Assembly: GCF_016746095.1 (NCBI RefSeq)
Contig: NZ_JAERTY010000011.1
Location: 124,001-188,000 of the forward strand
DNA: 64,000 bases
DNA from: Sphingobacterium faecale
GTDB taxonomy: Bacteria > Bacteroidota > Bacteroidia > Sphingobacteriales > Sphingobacteriaceae
Direction: 5' to 3'
Shown piece after piece: positions 1 through 6,652 of this stretch; position 1 is the stretch's first letter, and each line of letters opens with the position of its first letter. A model generated the notes under the pieces. That model had not been told where the DNA came from. It made no database searches and saw only the letters and a program-made list of their open reading frames with translations. Both the position numbers and the translations under genes were made by a program.

Positions 1-1009
1 CAGGATCTTCAACCCCTAGTTTTTCCAACACATCGTCACATGCTTTTTTGATGATTTTTGCACGAGGATCAAAGTTTTTATAAACACGGTGACCAAAACC
101 CATTAGTCGGAACGGATCATTTTTATCTTTCGCTTTTGCTAAGTATTTTTCTACATCTCCACCGTCATTTTTGATATCTTCCAACATCTCGATTACGGCT
201 TGGTTAGCACCGCCATGAAGAGGTCCCCAAAGAGCGTTAATACCTGCTGATACCGATGCGTATAGATTGGCATTTGAAGAGCCTACGATACGTACTGTCG
301 ATGTTGAACAGTTCTGCTCGTGGTCAGCATGGAGGATCAATAAGATACGCATGGCATCTAATACGGCTTCGTCGAATATTTTATCACAGTTGACTTCCCC
401 AAAAATCATATTCATGAAGTTGTCGATATAGCCTAGATCTTTTTTCGGATATACAACCGGATGACCTAATGATTTCTTTTGAATCCATGATACGATAGTC
501 GGCATTTTGCCAAGAAGATTGATTATCGTTTTGTATTCTTCTTCTTCAGATTGGTTCGGATTCAGCGATTCTGGATAGAATGCTGATAACGCGCCAACGA
601 GACAAGACAGTTGTCCCATAGGATGGGATTTAGAAGGAAATCCAGAGAAAAACATTTTCATATCTTCATGGACCATCATCTGCTTCTTAATATCGGTCCT
701 GAATTGCTCTAAAACTTCTTTAGAAGGTAGGTTCCCAAATATTAATAGATAGGCTACTTCTAAAAATGTTGATTTCTCTGCTAAGTCTTCAATTTTGTAA
801 CCGCGATATTTTAGTACTCCTTTTTCACCATCTAAAAAGGTTATTGCACTTTTGGTTGCACCTGTATTTTTAAAACCAGGATCTAGTGTAATGTATCCTG
901 ATTGATCTCTTAATTTTGAAATATCAATGGCTTTTTCATTTTCTGTTCCTGTTATAACTGGAAATTCAAACTTGTTGCCATCTAAGGTAAAGGATGCTGT
1001 TTCAGACAT
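1..1009 (-). CDS. gltA: Citrate synthase, type II (3' end outside window)
   Basis: Condenses oxaloacetate and acetyl-CoA to citrate, the entry step of the TCA cycle, in the cytoplasm. About 336 codons are visible from the ATG at 1009. The family is about 428 residues, so roughly the last 90 lie beyond the window edge. Visible hallmarks of the hexameric bacterial type are ILHADHEQNCSTSTVR, GPLHGGANQA (oxaloacetate-binding His region) and GFGHRVYKNFDPRA (catalytic His region). The catalytic Asp near the C-terminus is outside the window. Reading begins with MSETASFTLDGNKFEFPVI, a normal N-terminus. A -7-like element (CAAAAATA on the plus strand, 1033-1040) lies 24 bases upstream, without an obvious -33 partner. 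The gene is divergent from the blaI-like gene at 1276. Confidence 0.96.
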   Translation of the reverse strand, partial: MSETASFTLDGNKFEFPVITGTENEKAIDISKLRDQSGYITLDPGFKNTGATKSAITFLDGEKGVLKYRGYKIEDLAEKSTFLEVAYLLIFGNLPSKEVLEQFRTDIKKQMMVHEDMKMFFSGFPSKSHPMGQLSCLVGALSAFYPESLNPNQSEEEEYKTIINLLGKMPTIVSWIQKKSLGHPVVYPKKDLGYIDNFMNMIFGEVNCDKIFDEAVLDAMRILLILHADHEQNCSTSTVRIVGSSNANLYASVSAGINALWGPLHGGANQAVIEMLEDIKNDGGDVEKYLAKAKDKNDPFRLMGFGHRVYKNFDPRAKIIKKACDDVLEKLGVEDP

Positions 1010-1223
1010 AATCAAATTTCTATGTGTATTCACAAAAATATAAAAATCAATGACAAAACACCCCATGCTTTAAATTTTAAATGACATTTGTTGGTCAAAA
1101 TTATCAAGTTGTCAGTTTTAAAAGGTTGATAATATCGGTTTCAGCCAATAATTTATCGTAATTGTCGTTAGTTGTGCTGTGCTTCATGCAAACAATTGGG
1201 AAATAAATAATGTTAAAATGTTT

Positions 1224-1252
1224 TTTGTTGTTACGATTTTTTCGTAGACTTG
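1224..1252 (+). promoter_or_regulatory. Candidate Bacteroidota promoter for the blaI-like operon
   Basis: TTTG at 1224-1227, a 17-base spacer, then TAGACTTG at 1245-1252. This is a 7/8 match to the Bacteroidota -7 element TAnnTTTG with a spacing inside the known 17-23 range. Transcription would start near 1258, about 18 bases before the ATG at 1276. No BlaI operator dyad was confirmed. Confidence 0.4.
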
Positions 1253-1275
1253 CGATATGTTAGTAGTTTGATAAT

Positions 1276-1644
1276 ATGAAACTTGAAAAATTAACAATAC
1301 AGGAAGAAGAAGCAATGTTGTCCATATGGCAGCTTAATGGTGGTTTTATAAAAGAAATATTAGAAAACTTGAAAGGAGAATCGGTTCCGTATACAACCTT
1401 GGCTTCGACTATTAAGAACCTCTTGAAGAAAGGGTATGTTAAGCCTGTGCCTTATGCAAATGCTAAGCGATATGAGCCTGTAATCTCTGAAGAAGAATAT
1501 AAAACGGGATATATGAATTCTTTTGTAGGTGATTATTTCCGTAGTTCTTATAAAGAAATGGTGTCTTTTTTTGTGAAGGAGGAGAAGCTTTCGGAAAATG
1601 AATTGAAGGAGATAATGGAGATGATTAAAAACGGTAAATCCTAA
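1276..1644 (+). CDS. BlaI/MecI/CopY-family transcriptional repressor
   Basis: A 122-residue winged-helix repressor of the penicillinase-repressor family. The N-terminal region (about residues 1-70) has the family pattern: LTIQEEEAMLSIWQL, then the recognition-helix region YTTLASTIKNLLKKGYV and the wing YANAKRYEPVISEEEY. The C-terminal part is a dimerisation and cleavage helix. The next gene, starting 42 bases downstream, is an M56 (BlaR1-like) membrane protease. That is the standard pairing in which the protease inactivates the repressor when it senses an envelope signal. In Bacteroidota many such pairs sit away from beta-lactamase genes, and none is nearby here, so the signal and regulon are unknown. 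The family call is firm; the beta-lactam link is not supported. Confidence 0.9.
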   Translation: MKLEKLTIQEEEAMLSIWQLNGGFIKEILENLKGESVPYTTLASTIKNLLKKGYVKPVPYANAKRYEPVISEEEYKTGYMNSFVGDYFRSSYKEMVSFFVKEEKLSENELKEIMEMIKNGKS

Positions 1645-1686
1645 GTGATAGCATAAATTGAGTAAAAAATCGTGTAAAATACAATT

Positions 1687-2967
1687 ATGGAAAGTGTATT
1701 GACATATGTGCTGCAGGTCAACCTTTTGTTGGCTATTGTCTTTTTTGGCTATGTATTGTTGTTGAGGAAATTGACATTTTATAAGCTGAATAGGGTTTAT
1801 CTTTTGATAGGCGGTGTGTATGCACTTGTCTATCCTTTTTTGGATATTACCAATTGGTTTCGGAGCAATGAGGTTTTGTCTATAGATGCGGTGTTGGAGT
1901 ATGTTGAATACTATCTTCCGGAGCAGGGCGCAGCGGTGTTTTCTGTAGGGCACCTTCTGTTGATTGTTCTGGGAATTGGAACAATCGTGCTGTTACTCAA
2001 ATTGAGTATACAGTTGTTGAGTCTTATGCGGATACATCGGCATTCAAAGCCATCACGGTGGAAGGATTACTTTTTTAGAAATGTGATGTTTCCTATAGTT
2101 CCATTTTCGTTTTTCAATAAGATATATGTGCATCAGGAACAGCATGACAGTCCGGAGTTACAGGATATTTTCAAACACGAGGATATTCATGTAAAAGGCC
2201 TTCACACGGTTGATATTCTATTGTTTGAAATGCTTTTGATCGGATGTTGGTATAATCCCTTTGTATGGCTCATGCGCAGAGCGGTACGACAAAATCTGGA
2301 ATTTTTGACTGATCAACAGGTTCTGGATAAGGGGGTGGATCGACAGACTTATCAATATTCATTGTTAACGGTGACCAAACAGGGGACTGCTGTGGGAATC
2401 GGTAATCAGTTTAATTTTAAAACCTTAAAAAGGCGCATTATGATGATGAACAAAAGACGCTCTTCCAAAATGGAGTTGAGCAAGTATGCCTTTCTGCTAC
2501 CGATCGTGATTTTTGCGGGAGCAACTTTTACGGTCAGTAAAGCAGAAGGAAAAATAGAGGAATTGGTCGAGCACATCAAAGATATTCCGGTTGATGTGGT
2601 ACTGCCAATTGTAAATAAGGATACTATAATAGCTCAGGCTGGAGGTTTGGAGCTGAACGCGGATGCTGTACCTTTTCTTGTAGGAACAGAGGATACAACA
2701 AAGAGGACCGCTAATATTTTGCTTCATAATGGGAGTTCAGCTAAGCCTTTGTATATTTTGGATGGAAACATATTGCCAGGTAGTTTCGACTTGAATACTG
2801 TTGATCCCAATACTATAGAAAGCATTTCGGTGTTTAAGGGTAAAGATGCGATTTCAAGGTATGGAGATTGGGCAAAGGACGGTGTAATTGAATTAAAGAG
2901 TAAGGCTGATAAGGAGGCTGTGGGGGGGGAAAGGGCAGGTGTTGGGGTTAAGATTAGGAACTGCTGA
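1687..2967 (+). CDS. M56 (BlaR1-like) membrane metalloprotease, N-terminal part of a frameshifted gene
   Basis: Sensor-protease partner of the preceding repressor. Three hydrophobic segments lie in the first ~110 residues (about 5-27, 37-53 and 80-104). The zinc site HEDIH (HExxH, His164-His168) is followed by GLHTVDILLFE and the M56-typical WYNPFVWLMRRAVRQNLEF. A fourth membrane segment is near 268-285 (FLLPIVIFAGATF). The rest is periplasmic and ends in one TonB-receptor plug-like unit (about 353-406: YILDG ... IESISVFKG ... GVIELKSK). The frame is lost just after a run of eight G (2922-2929) and stops at 2967 with a tail unlike the family. Removing one G would fuse this frame to the next ORF and give a protein of about 706 residues. 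The gene is either phase-variable, genuinely broken, or a homopolymer sequencing error. Confidence 0.88.
   Translation: MESVLTYVLQVNLLLAIVFFGYVLLLRKLTFYKLNRVYLLIGGVYALVYPFLDITNWFRSNEVLSIDAVLEYVEYYLPEQGAAVFSVGHLLLIVLGIGTIVLLLKLSIQLLSLMRIHRHSKPSRWKDYFFRNVMFPIVPFSFFNKIYVHQEQHDSPELQDIFKHEDIHVKGLHTVDILLFEMLLIGCWYNPFVWLMRRAVRQNLEFLTDQQVLDKGVDRQTYQYSLLTVTKQGTAVGIGNQFNFKTLKRRIMMMNKRRSSKMELSKYAFLLPIVIFAGATFTVSKAEGKIEELVEHIKDIPVDVVLPIVNKDTIIAQAGGLELNADAVPFLVGTEDTTKRTANILLHNGSSAKPLYILDGNILPGSFDLNTVDPNTIESISVFKGKDAISRYGDWAKDGVIELKSKADKEAVGGERAGVGVKIRNC
2922..2929 (+). repeat. G8 homopolymer at the frameshift point of the M56 gene
   Basis: Eight consecutive G residues sit where the M56 frame breaks. With seven G the frame reads on through EAVGGKGQVLGLRLG into the downstream plug-like repeats. 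Slippage-prone tracts of this kind can switch genes on and off, but they are also where sequencing errors concentrate. Confidence 0.85.
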
Positions 2968-3808
2968 TGCATCTGCATCGGTAAGTGAGAAGACTTTGTT
3001 TCATAATGCTACTGGAAATAGTGGTGTCAGCCCGTTAATTTTAGTGGATGGAGAAGTGATGAGAGATGGTTTTGATGTAAATAGATTGGACGCTGGTGAT
3101 ATTGAAAGTGTGTCTGTACTTAAAGATAGGACAGCGACAGCTTTGTATGGTGATAGAGGAAAAAATGGAGTTATTTTGATTACAGCAAAAAAAGGCTCGG
3201 TCACGCAGCGTTTATATGGTAAAGTGCTCTCGACTAATCTCGCCGACTCTATCAGAGGGGGATTTGGAAATATTGTTATTCGTGGTGTCAATCCGCGTGA
3301 TGGCAGTAAAGCCAAGCCTGTATTCGTTGTAGATGGTGAGTATATGGGTGATTACTACGATGCTAGTTCTTTAAAACCCGAAAATATTCACAGCATCAGT
3401 GTACTAAAGGAGGCGTCCGCTGAGGCGATTTATGGAGCAAGGGGGCGAAATGGGGTGATTGTTGTAACGACTAAGCCTGCTGTTTATAGCGTTAGCCCTG
3501 CAAAGGGGGATACTACTTTGTTTGTAGGAGGGGCTAAAGGTAATTCTGGTAATATAATTGTGGGCAAAAGAGTCGCGACGGACGGAGCTGCAGTAACTTT
3601 GAATAAAGCGAGAACATTTAATCTTCCTGCTGTTGGACTATTTGTGGTAGATGGAGAGGTTCAGAAATCTAGTTTTGATATCAATACTATTCCTGTGGAG
3701 AATGTTGAATCGTTTACACTTCTGAAGGGTAGTGAGGCAAGGGCCGTTTATGGAGAATTAGGGAAGGATGGTGTAGTGATAGTAGTGACCAAGAAAAGTA
3801 AAAATTAA
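2939..3808 (+). CDS. C-terminal plug-like repeat region of the M56 gene, in the shifted frame
   Basis: Open frame of 289 codons overlapping the end of the M56 ORF in the +1 frame. The GTG at 2939 is only the first possible start codon and there is no sign of a real start. The translation contains three further copies of the plug-like unit already present once in the M56 ORF: about residues 32-86 (LILVDGEVM ... VSVLKDR ... ALYGDRGKNGVILIT), 128-180 (VFVVDGEYM ... ISVLKEA ... AIYGARGRNGVIVVTT) and 233-286 (LFVVDGEVQ ... FTLLKGS ... AVYGELGKDGVVIVVT). Each resembles the SusC/TonB-receptor plug segment VDG...IESIEVLKDASATAIYGSRGANGVI. I read this as the second half of one gene spanning 1687-3808 rather than an independent protein. 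It would lie in the periplasm. Confidence 0.75.
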   Translation: MLGLRLGTADASASVSEKTLFHNATGNSGVSPLILVDGEVMRDGFDVNRLDAGDIESVSVLKDRTATALYGDRGKNGVILITAKKGSVTQRLYGKVLSTNLADSIRGGFGNIVIRGVNPRDGSKAKPVFVVDGEYMGDYYDASSLKPENIHSISVLKEASAEAIYGARGRNGVIVVTTKPAVYSVSPAKGDTTLFVGGAKGNSGNIIVGKRVATDGAAVTLNKARTFNLPAVGLFVVDGEVQKSSFDINTIPVENVESFTLLKGSEARAVYGELGKDGVVIVVTKKSKN

Positions 3809-3850
3809 CACAAAATAACTCACAAAAGCTTTTGTGAGTTATTTTGTGTT
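3807..3850. terminator. 44-bp perfect palindrome, bidirectional terminator between the M56 gene and pth
   Basis: A perfect inverted repeat centred between 3828 and 3829, with A-rich/T-rich arms that can supply a U-run in either direction. It overlaps the stop codon of the plus-strand ORF (ending 3808) and the last codons and stop of pth (3839), so both convergent genes end inside it. Confidence 0.8.
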
Positions 3851-4402
3851 CAAATTGGTCATAGTCAACTCAATCCCGATATTGACAAAACTGTGTATCA
3901 TCTTGACCGAGTGTTCTATTAAAGCCGGTAGCTCTTTTTGTTCGTCTTTGTCAAATGGCCCTAAGACATAATCCACCTGTCGCCCTTTGGGGTAGTTGTC
4001 CCCGATCCCGAAACGTAACCTGGGGTAGGCTTGTCCACCACATAAGGCTTCTATGGATTTAAGCCCATTATGTCCTGCTGCAGAACCTTTCGGTTTGATC
4101 CGTAGCGAGCCAAAAGGGATAGCGAGGTCATCTACAATAACTATTACATTTTGGATTGGAACCTTGAGCTGTTGCATCCAATAGTTAACTGCTTTGCCGC
4201 TTAAGTTCATATAGGTAGTAGGTTTTATCACATAGACGTTGTGCCCCCTTTGTTTAAACTCCGTATAGTATGCATGTTTTAGGGTAGACCAAGTGGATCC
4301 CGCTTGGTTTGCTAATTCATCTGCTACCATAAAACCAATATTGTGTCGGGTGTCTGCGTACTCTCTCCCGATGTTTCCTAGACCAACTATTAAAAAGTTC
4401 AT
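3839..4402 (-). CDS. pth: Peptidyl-tRNA hydrolase
   Basis: Cleaves peptidyl-tRNA released by abortive translation, recycling tRNA in the cytoplasm. The 187-residue product has the family length and landmarks: MNFLIVGLGNIGREYADTRH (substrate Asn and catalytic His), KPTTYMNLSGKAVNYW, VIVDDLAIPFGSLRIK, GSAAGHNGLKSI and YVLGPF. The frame is open 15 codons further upstream, but only the ATG at 4402 starts the conserved MNFLIVGLGN motif, so I chose it. It lies downstream of the L25 gene in the same orientation, as in many bacteria, but a hairpin terminator separates the two. The 3' end is inside a palindrome shared with the convergent M56 gene. Confidence 0.97.
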   Translation of the reverse strand: MNFLIVGLGNIGREYADTRHNIGFMVADELANQAGSTWSTLKHAYYTEFKQRGHNVYVIKPTTYMNLSGKAVNYWMQQLKVPIQNVIVIVDDLAIPFGSLRIKPKGSAAGHNGLKSIEALCGGQAYPRLRFGIGDNYPKGRQVDYVLGPFDKDEQKELPALIEHSVKMIHSFVNIGIELTMTNLNTK

Positions 4403-4512
4403 GTCGCAAATTAAAAAGTAAAAATTAAATAGCCAAAATAAGATCAAAGTAAAGAAGCTGAGCTAAGGAAGTCTATAGGTGGTGGTATAAAGTCATTTTA
4501 CTCTGTATAACA

Positions 4513-4541
4513 AAAGAGCACCGGGACTTCCGATGCTCTTT
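4513..4541 (-). terminator. Rho-independent-type terminator downstream of rplY
   Basis: Inverted repeat AAAGAGCA (4513-4520) / TGCTCTTT (4534-4541) with a further CGG/CCG pairing inside, flanked by A/T-rich sequence. It lies 38 bases beyond the rplY stop codon on the minus strand. Confidence 0.7.
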
Positions 4542-4578
4542 GTTAAAATATTTAGTACTAAATTACTAGATACTGAAA

Positions 4579-5178
4579 TTATTTTTTCTTACCGCCTTGA
4601 GCCGCTTTAGCTGCTTCTTGCTCTGCTTGACGTAAAGCACGAGACATGATTACTGAAACAATGGTATCGTCAGAGTTATTCAATACTTTAGCGTTTGCTA
4701 ACTCTACCTGGCGTACACGGAAAGATTTACCTACTTCTAAAGATTCCATAGGTACGATGATTTCCTGAGGAAGGTTATTCGGTAGAGCCTTGATCCGTAA
4801 GCTACGTAGCTTTTGAACTAATTTACCCCCCATTTTAACACCTGGAGAAGTTCCTGTTAATTTGATTGGGATGTTTACAGATACTTCTTTATCATCGAAT
4901 AACTCTAAAAAGTCAACGTGAGTGACTAAGTCTGTTAATGGGTGGAATTGTGCTTCTTGAACGATAGCTCTTACTTTTTTACCATCGATGTTTAATTCTA
5001 CAAAGATCACATCTGCAGTATAAAGAACTGGTTTCAAATCAGCTGCGGATACAGAAAGGTGGGTTTGTTCTTGACCACCGTAAAGAACTGCAGGAATCTG
5101 TCCTTCGTAACGCAATCCTTTTGCATCTCTTTTCCCTACGTTCTGTCTAAGAGAACCGCTAATAGCAATTGATTTCAT
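4579..5178 (-). CDS. rplY: 50S ribosomal protein L25/general stress protein Ctc
   Basis: Binds 5S rRNA in the large ribosomal subunit. At 199 residues it is the long Ctc/TL5 form. The N-terminal L25 domain (about 1-92) starts MKSIAISGSLRQNVGKRDAK and has GQIPAVLYGG and LTDLVTHVDFLEL. The C-terminal beta-domain (about 95-185) has SVNIPIKLTGTSPGVKMGGK and an acidic, variable segment. The tail ends in an AAKAAQGGKKK-type basic stretch common in Bacteroidota copies. It has its own promoter (5206-5235) and terminator (4513-4541), so it is probably monocistronic. pth follows on the same strand. Confidence 0.96.
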   Translation of the reverse strand: MKSIAISGSLRQNVGKRDAKGLRYEGQIPAVLYGGQEQTHLSVSAADLKPVLYTADVIFVELNIDGKKVRAIVQEAQFHPLTDLVTHVDFLELFDDKEVSVNIPIKLTGTSPGVKMGGKLVQKLRSLRIKALPNNLPQEIIVPMESLEVGKSFRVRQVELANAKVLNNSDDTIVSVIMSRALRQAEQEAAKAAQGGKKK

Positions 5179-5205
5179 GTTTTAAAAAAATTAAATTTTG
5201 AGGTG

Positions 5206-5235
5206 CAAAGATAACTAAAAAACGTGAATTGTCAA
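5206..5235 (-). promoter_or_regulatory. Promoter of rplY
   Basis: On the minus strand: TTG (5235-5233), a 19-base spacer, then TATCTTTG (5213-5206), an exact match to TAnnTTTG. The start of transcription would be near 5199, about 20 bases before the rplY ATG. Confidence 0.65.
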
Positions 5236-5304
5236 TGGTTGTGTTGTTTTTGTAAAACATGCAATACAAACTCATTTTTTTCTTTATTAAAAATTTTATG
5301 TATA

Positions 5305-5312
5305 TATATTTG
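5305..5312 (+). promoter_or_regulatory. Candidate -7 element for the Gfo/Idh/MocA operon
   Basis: TATATTTG matches TAnnTTTG and is 60 bases upstream of the ATG at 5373. No TTG lies at the expected -33 distance, so this is a half-site only. Confidence 0.35.
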
Positions 5313-5372
5313 AGTTGTTTAAAAAAAACAATTAACTTTAAAACTTGGGAACCTAAAATAATCATAATAAAC

Positions 5373-6638
5373 ATGGAAAAACAACATACTTCAAGACGTG
5401 ATTTTATCAAAAAGTCATTGATTGGAGCTGCGGCATTTACTATTGTGCCACGGTTTGTATTGGGTAAGGGCTACCTTGCCCCAAGTGATCATTTGACCAA
5501 AGGCGTGATTGGTGTCGGATCAATGGGACGTGGACATTTTAAATATGCAGGGACAAAGACGGTCGCTATTTGTGACGTTGATACAAGACATTTGGCTTTG
5601 GCACAAAAAGCGTTAGGTGGAGGGATTAAAGAGCATCATGATTTCAGAGATCTGATTTCTAACCCTGAAGTGGATATTGTACATATTGCTACACCACCGC
5701 ACTGGCATGGATTAATGGCACTGGAAGCTGCGCGCTCAGGTAAAGATATCTGGTGTGAAAAGCCAATGACAAGAACAATCGGTGAGGGAAAGAAAGTCAA
5801 AGAAGCTGTTGCGCAACATGGTAATGTTTTTAGATTAAATACTTGGTTCCGTTTTGATGCCAATTTTTACGGTATGAATGTGCCTGTTAAAAAGATTAAA
5901 AAGGTTGTAGATACGGGAATGTTGGGTTGGCCATTAAAGGTTACTATCAGTAAACACACAGGGTTTGATTGGAAGTTTTATTGGGTAGGGAAAGAGAACT
6001 TGCCCGTGGAACAAGCTCCGAAAGAATTGGATTATGATATGTGGTTAGGTCCAGCACCTTATAAACCGTATAGCACACATCGTGTTCATACCACCTTCCG
6101 CGGCTATTGGGATTATGATGGTGGAGGATTAGGCGATATGGGGCAACACTATTTAGACCCTGTACAATATTTTCTGGGAAAAGATGGCGAAAGTCCCGTG
6201 AAAATTGAAGTCGATGCACCACAGCAGCATTCGGACGCTGTAGGAATATGGCGTAAGATTACTTATACTTATGCTGATGGTTGTCAGATTGTACTGGATG
6301 GAGAAGGAACGGAAGTCGGAAAAGCTTATATTGAAGGGCCAAAAGGTAAGCTTTATAGAGGTTTTGTGTCTGATATCCCAGATTTAGAGCGTAAACTGGC
6401 ACAGTATCCTGATCCAGCTCCACAGATGACAGATTTTGTAGAGGCGGTACGTACAAGAGAGAAGTTTGCGCTAAACGAGGAAAATGGATATTACTCGTGT
6501 ACATTAGTTAACCTCGGCTTGGCAGCATTACGTCTCAATAGGACATTGCATTTTGATTCTGCTAAACAAGAATTCGTAAACGACGAGGCCGCAAACCGTT
6601 TGATCAATCAACCTATGAGAGGCCCTTGGACTTTCTAA
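5373..6638 (+). CDS. Tat-exported Gfo/Idh/MocA-family oxidoreductase
   Basis: NAD(P)-dependent sugar oxidoreductase of the glucose-fructose oxidoreductase family, 421 residues. The start at 5373 is chosen because it begins directly at a twin-arginine signal (SRRDFIKKSLIGAAAF, about residues 7-22), indicating folded export to the periplasm; the frame extends further upstream only as low-complexity sequence. The Rossmann fold follows: KGVIGVGSMGRGH, then VAICDVD and the EKPMTR motif (DIWCEKPMTR) with the conserved lysine. The C-terminal half has GGGLGDMGQHYLDP, typical of the family. It lies 14 bases upstream of a DUF1080 protein, a family that includes 3-keto-disaccharide hydrolases. The pair could oxidise a sugar or glycoside at C3 and then cleave or process the keto product. 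The substrate cannot be told from sequence. Confidence 0.9.
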   Translation: MEKQHTSRRDFIKKSLIGAAAFTIVPRFVLGKGYLAPSDHLTKGVIGVGSMGRGHFKYAGTKTVAICDVDTRHLALAQKALGGGIKEHHDFRDLISNPEVDIVHIATPPHWHGLMALEAARSGKDIWCEKPMTRTIGEGKKVKEAVAQHGNVFRLNTWFRFDANFYGMNVPVKKIKKVVDTGMLGWPLKVTISKHTGFDWKFYWVGKENLPVEQAPKELDYDMWLGPAPYKPYSTHRVHTTFRGYWDYDGGGLGDMGQHYLDPVQYFLGKDGESPVKIEVDAPQQHSDAVGIWRKITYTYADGCQIVLDGEGTEVGKAYIEGPKGKLYRGFVSDIPDLERKLAQYPDPAPQMTDFVEAVRTREKFALNEENGYYSCTLVNLGLAALRLNRTLHFDSAKQEFVNDEAANRLINQPMRGPWTF

Positions 6639-6652
6639 CCTGAAATAAACAC

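Noticed and set aside
1360..1953. A 197-codon minus-strand open frame overlapping the BlaI/M56 region
   Set aside because: It lies opposite two well-supported plus-strand genes; its translation is basic and without family pattern.
2939..3808. The +1 frame as an independent gene with a GTG start
   Set aside because: It begins inside the M56 repeat architecture just after a G8 run and continues its repeats; better explained as a frameshifted half.
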